Of a stretch of DNA of 16,902 nucleotides, positions 14,389 through 16,902 are shown piece by piece. Each line of letters opens with the position of its first letter. Position 1 is the first letter of the stretch. The notes under the pieces were generated by a model. The model ran no database searches and was not told the DNA's origin. It saw only the letters and a list, made by a program, of their open reading frames with translations. A program made the position numbers and the translations under genes. The stretch is from NCBI GenBank assembly GCA_007117185.1, contig SKHA01000193.1, positions 1 through 16,902 of the forward strand, given 5' to 3'. This DNA comes from Spirochaeta sp. (GTDB lineage Bacteria; Spirochaetota; Spirochaetia; DSM-27196; Alkalispirochaetaceae).

Positions 14389-15618
14389 CTACCCCGGCAG
14401 GTACTCCCCGTTCCGGGCGATCACCCGGCCGCCGCGAATCACCACCGCCGGTGCGCTGTGGTCCCGCAGGACCTCCCTGATGGTGGCGTGGCGGTGGATC
14501 ACCAGGTCTGCCGGCCCGCCGGGGCGCAGCCCGTACTGGTCCGCCTTCAGGTTCAACACCCGGGCGGCGTCTACCGTGATCATATCGTAGAGCCCCTCCA
14601 TATCTTCGGCGGCGGTCATCCACAGCAGGTGCGCCGCCAGGAAGGCAACCTCCAGCATGTTGTTGCGCCCGAAGGGGTAGTAGGCGTCGGTTATGTCGTC
14701 CTGACCCAGGGCAACGGGCACCCCCGCCTCGCGGAGGTCCCTGACCCGGGCGTGGAGCGGGCCGGTGTGGGGGTCGCTGACCACGCCGACCCCCGCCCGC
14801 TTCAGCAGCCCCACCACCTTCCGGAAGTACGGCTCTGGGTACAGCGCCATTGCCCGGGCGTGCTGCGCCGTCACCCGGTGGTGCCACCCCCGCCGGTGGG
14901 TCTCAACCGCCAGCGTCTCCAGGGTGCGCAGCCCCGCGTCCCCGGCGTCGTCCACCAGCATGGACACATCCCGGTCAAACTCCCCGGCCAGATCCATCAT
15001 CAGGCGGATGTGCTCGGTAGCATCGGCATCGGTCAGCTCGATCCACGGGATGCCCCCCACCACGTCGGCGCCCATCTCCAGGGCCTGCCGGATCAACTCG
15101 GCAGCTCCGGGGTCCCGAACCACCCCATCCTGGGGAAACGCCACCGCCTGCACCGTGACGGCGTGGCGGAACTCTTCCCGGCCCTCCATGACGGCGGCGA
15201 TACCCTCCAACCCCGCAGTTGTGTCGGTGTCGGCGAAGGCGCGGATGTGGGAGACCCCGTTCGCCGCCGCCAGTTCAAGGGCCCGGCGAATCCCCGGAAG
15301 CAACTTTTCCCGTTGGTAGCCGCGCTTGACCGCCGCCGCCGCTTCGATGGCGGTCATGGCGCCGCCCATCCCCGGCGCGTGATACTGGGCGATGGCGGAA
15401 TCCCCCAGTTGATCCAGGGTATAGACCTTGCAGAGGTGCAGGTGGCCGTTCACAAACGGCTCGGTAACCAGGGCGCCGTCGGCGTCGAGGGTCTCTGAGT
15501 CGCCCACCGCGGATGTCCCCGGTCCGCTCTGCTCCTCGATCTCTTCCACCCGACCATCGGCGAAGCGAATTGTATACGCACCGCTTCTTCCCCGGAGGGT
15601 GCAGTTGCGAACTACCAC
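14389..15618 (-). CDS. CodA-like amidohydrolase (deaminase-type)
   Basis: This 409-residue protein belongs to the amidohydrolase superfamily near E. coli cytosine deaminase CodA. Metal motif HLH is at residues 59-61 (FVNGHLHL), a conserved His at 253 lies in RVTAQHARAMALY (CodA TASHTTAMHS), and the metal Asp is D307 in GQDDITDAYYPFGRNNML (CodA GHDDVFDPWYPLGTANML). The CodA HCDE segment, which supplies a metal His and the catalytic Glu, reads SMLV here (about 219-222), so cytosine deamination is doubtful and a different substrate or mechanism is likely. The start is a GTG at 15618 that overlaps the stop of the upstream kinase-like gene by 7 nt, implying coupling. There is no signal peptide. 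Related proteins with MLVDDAGD in place of HCDE exist as I recall, so this is probably a distinct subfamily and not a damaged gene. Confidence 0.87.
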   Translation of the reverse strand: MVVRNCTLRGRSGAYTIRFADGRVEEIEEQSGPGTSAVGDSETLDADGALVTEPFVNGHLHLCKVYTLDQLGDSAIAQYHAPGMGGAMTAIEAAAAVKRGYQREKLLPGIRRALELAAANGVSHIRAFADTDTTAGLEGIAAVMEGREEFRHAVTVQAVAFPQDGVVRDPGAAELIRQALEMGADVVGGIPWIELTDADATEHIRLMMDLAGEFDRDVSMLVDDAGDAGLRTLETLAVETHRRGWHHRVTAQHARAMALYPEPYFRKVVGLLKRAGVGVVSDPHTGPLHARVRDLREAGVPVALGQDDITDAYYPFGRNNMLEVAFLAAHLLWMTAAEDMEGLYDMITVDAARVLNLKADQYGLRPGGPADLVIHRHATIREVLRDHSAPAVVIRGGRVIARNGEYLPG

Positions 15619-16436
15619 GTGGGCCCTACGTAGTCCGGGACAAAACTCATTTCGGTGTTGACTTTGGTCACCCCTTCGGTGGCGCCGGCCACGTCAGCGC
15701 AGCGCTGCTCCTCCCCGGGGGTGCTGACAATACCCCTGATCGTCACCTCACCGTTGTTGGCCCGGGCCGCGAAGAAACGCACCGGCACCCCCTCCTCGTA
15801 GAGGACCCGAGCGGTGACTGTCTGTTCCAGCTCCATGTCGCGGATCTTTTGCCGGTATTGCTCCGGTTCGCAACGGATCGCCGGCGACTCCATCAGCTGT
15901 CGCGCCAGGTCTGCTATCATCGGTGGGGTAAGGTCGGCGGTGTTGATCGTGACGTCGTACACCTCCGGGGAGTTCCAGTCCAGCTCAAAAAAGTAGCGGT
16001 AGAATCCGGTACGATCCTGGTCGCTGTGGTGCATGATCCGATCGGCGTGCTGCCGGTCGCACCCCAGCTCGGCCATGATGCGGCGCAGGCGCACCTCTTC
16101 CGGTGCCACCAGGCGCAGATGCAGCACCCCGGGAACGTCCCGGAGGATCACCGACGCGCCACGCCCAACCAGTACTGCCGACCCCTCGCTGACCACCGAG
16201 ATGATCGCCGAGCGCAGAAAATGAAGGTATCTGCTGCGGTCGATAGAGAGTGACCTCCAGAACGACGGTTTCCTTTCGTCAAACTCCTGGATCATTTCCG
16301 CCGGGATCCCGCTGCGGGAGATAAGCTCCTCCAGTGCGCGCTGGTCAGACCGCGGCAGGCCGTCCCGTTCCTCCAGAATCTGTGCGACCGAATCGCCAAG
16401 ACTTCCGATCTGCCGGGAAATGGTAATGACTGCCAT
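15612..16436 (-). CDS. Cytidylate kinase-like protein with C-terminal BON domain
   Basis: This 274-residue protein begins MAVITISRQIGSLGDS, the start of the cytidylate kinase-like family, and continues with VLVGRGASVILRD and HLRLVAPEEVRLRRIM, which match the core of that family. The P-loop region is GSLGDS, without the usual Lys or Arg, so ATP-dependent kinase activity is uncertain. Residues about 200-270 (ELEQTVTARVLY, NNGEVTIRGIVSTPGEEQRC, VEGVTKV-type end) form a BON domain, which in other proteins binds membranes or ligands. The combination is not a standard CMP kinase. The ATG at 16436 has a strong ribosome site (GAGGGAGG, 16443-16450 on the minus strand). It is the first gene of a pair with the amidohydrolase. 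Confidence 0.87.
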   Translation of the reverse strand: MAVITISRQIGSLGDSVAQILEERDGLPRSDQRALEELISRSGIPAEMIQEFDERKPSFWRSLSIDRSRYLHFLRSAIISVVSEGSAVLVGRGASVILRDVPGVLHLRLVAPEEVRLRRIMAELGCDRQHADRIMHHSDQDRTGFYRYFFELDWNSPEVYDVTINTADLTPPMIADLARQLMESPAIRCEPEQYRQKIRDMELEQTVTARVLYEEGVPVRFFAARANNGEVTIRGIVSTPGEEQRCADVAGATEGVTKVNTEMSFVPDYVGPTW

Positions 16437-16458
16437 AATATTCCTCCCTCATACTTTT

Positions 16459-16487
16459 ATGATAACGTTCTTCCTGCAGCGATGCAA
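16459..16487 (-). promoter_or_regulatory. Candidate promoter of the kinase-BON gene
   Basis: On the minus strand TTGCAT (16487-16482, three of six) is followed after 17 nt by TATCAT (16464-16459, five of six). The -10 region is part of a palindrome, TTATGATAA (about 16457-16465 read on either strand), so the same bases could serve a plus-strand start (TATGAT, 16458-16463) for citrate synthase, although no plus -35 box is visible. Confidence 0.4.
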
Positions 16488-16511
16488 AAGCTGAGACCTG
16501 AAGGAGTGCAA

Positions 16512-16902
16512 ATGCGGGATAACGATGACGAGATAACCAGACTCATTCTGGCGGCCAAGGAGAAGGCATACGCCGAGACCGACGCCGAGCCGGAGCCGGA
16601 TCTGACCAGCGCTGTGGAGTGGCCGGTGGAATGCACCGTTGGACCCGGTCTGGAGGGGGCGATCGCCTGCGAGACCAGGGTGGGGTATGTCAACGGCAGC
16701 AAGGGGTGGCTCATCTATCGCGGCTACGACATCTTCGACCTCTGTGCGTGGTCCTCTTACGAAGAGACGTCGTTTCTGCTTCTGCATGGTCGTCTGCCCA
16801 CCGAGGCGGAGCTGGACCTGTTTACCCGTACCCTGCGGCGGCGGATGCGCGTCCCCAAGACACAGCGCCTGTTGATGAGTTTCCCCGTGGAGGAGATGAG
16901 TC
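16512..16902 (+). CDS. Citrate synthase, N-terminal part (runs off the window)
   Basis: The frame from ATG 16512 stays open to the last base, giving 130 codons and no stop. After about 45 residues of acidic, low-homology sequence, GLEGAIACETRVGYVNGSKG and LIYRGYDIFDLCAW followed by EETSFLLLHGRLPTEAEL match the N-terminal domain of citrate synthase, which condenses acetyl-CoA with oxaloacetate. The catalytic His and Asp lie beyond the edge. The segment alone cannot separate citrate from 2-methylcitrate synthase. AGGAG (16502-16506) is 5 nt before the ATG. The gene is divergent from the kinase-BON gene, 75 nt apart. Confidence 0.88.
   Translation, partial: MRDNDDEITRLILAAKEKAYAETDAEPEPDLTSAVEWPVECTVGPGLEGAIACETRVGYVNGSKGWLIYRGYDIFDLCAWSSYEETSFLLLHGRLPTEAELDLFTRTLRRRMRVPKTQRLLMSFPVEEMS

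Overview
This is a GC-rich, densely packed bacterial chromosomal window holding thirteen supported protein genes, one of them cut by the right edge, plus a gene fragment at the left edge and a small leader-peptide ORF. An apparent outer-membrane barrel protein points to a diderm. The DUF4954 protein, a family I know mainly from Spirochaetes and Bacteroidetes, together with the high GC content suggests a free-living spirochaete (Spirochaetales-like). That placement is an inference. I see no rRNA, tRNA, CRISPR array, insertion sequence or phage gene. The window reads as core or housekeeping chromosome rather than an island.

Layout from left to right. (1) The 3' end of an unrecognised plus-strand gene (1-375) faces a minus-strand operon of nucleotidyltransferase, TPM-domain protein and LemA (2512 down to 385). 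(2) A plus-strand, translationally coupled pair follows (2566-6623): a DUF4954 left-handed beta-helix protein and a fusion of a GNAT acetyltransferase domain to a histidine-kinase-type ATPase. This pair is the best candidate for an undescribed system. (3) A Gfo/Idh/MocA oxidoreductase (minus) and an MFS transporter (plus) are divergent. A small outer-membrane barrel protein and a coiled-coil protein follow, both on the minus strand. (4) A branched-chain amino acid block holds leuA with a long regulatory leader, a HAD hydrolase on the opposite strand, and ilvD. The leuA leader encodes a 34-residue peptide with six Leu codons clustered in eight positions, then a competing hairpin and a strong intrinsic terminator, which is the architecture of ribosome-mediated attenuation. 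(5) A minus-strand pair overlaps by 7 nt: a cytidylate-kinase-like protein with a BON domain, then a CodA-like amidohydrolase. (6) The start of a citrate synthase runs off the right edge.

Several genes have no Shine-Dalgarno sequence. Instead they have a promoter-like -35/-10 pair whose -10 box ends only 6-8 nt before the ATG, which predicts leaderless mRNAs: the oxidoreductase, the coiled-coil protein, the leucine leader peptide and, more weakly, the HAD hydrolase and DUF4954 genes. Other genes (leuA, ilvD, the barrel protein, the kinase-like gene, citrate synthase) have clear Shine-Dalgarno sequences, so both initiation modes seem to coexist. No gene gap exceeds about 165 nt once the leuA leader elements are counted.
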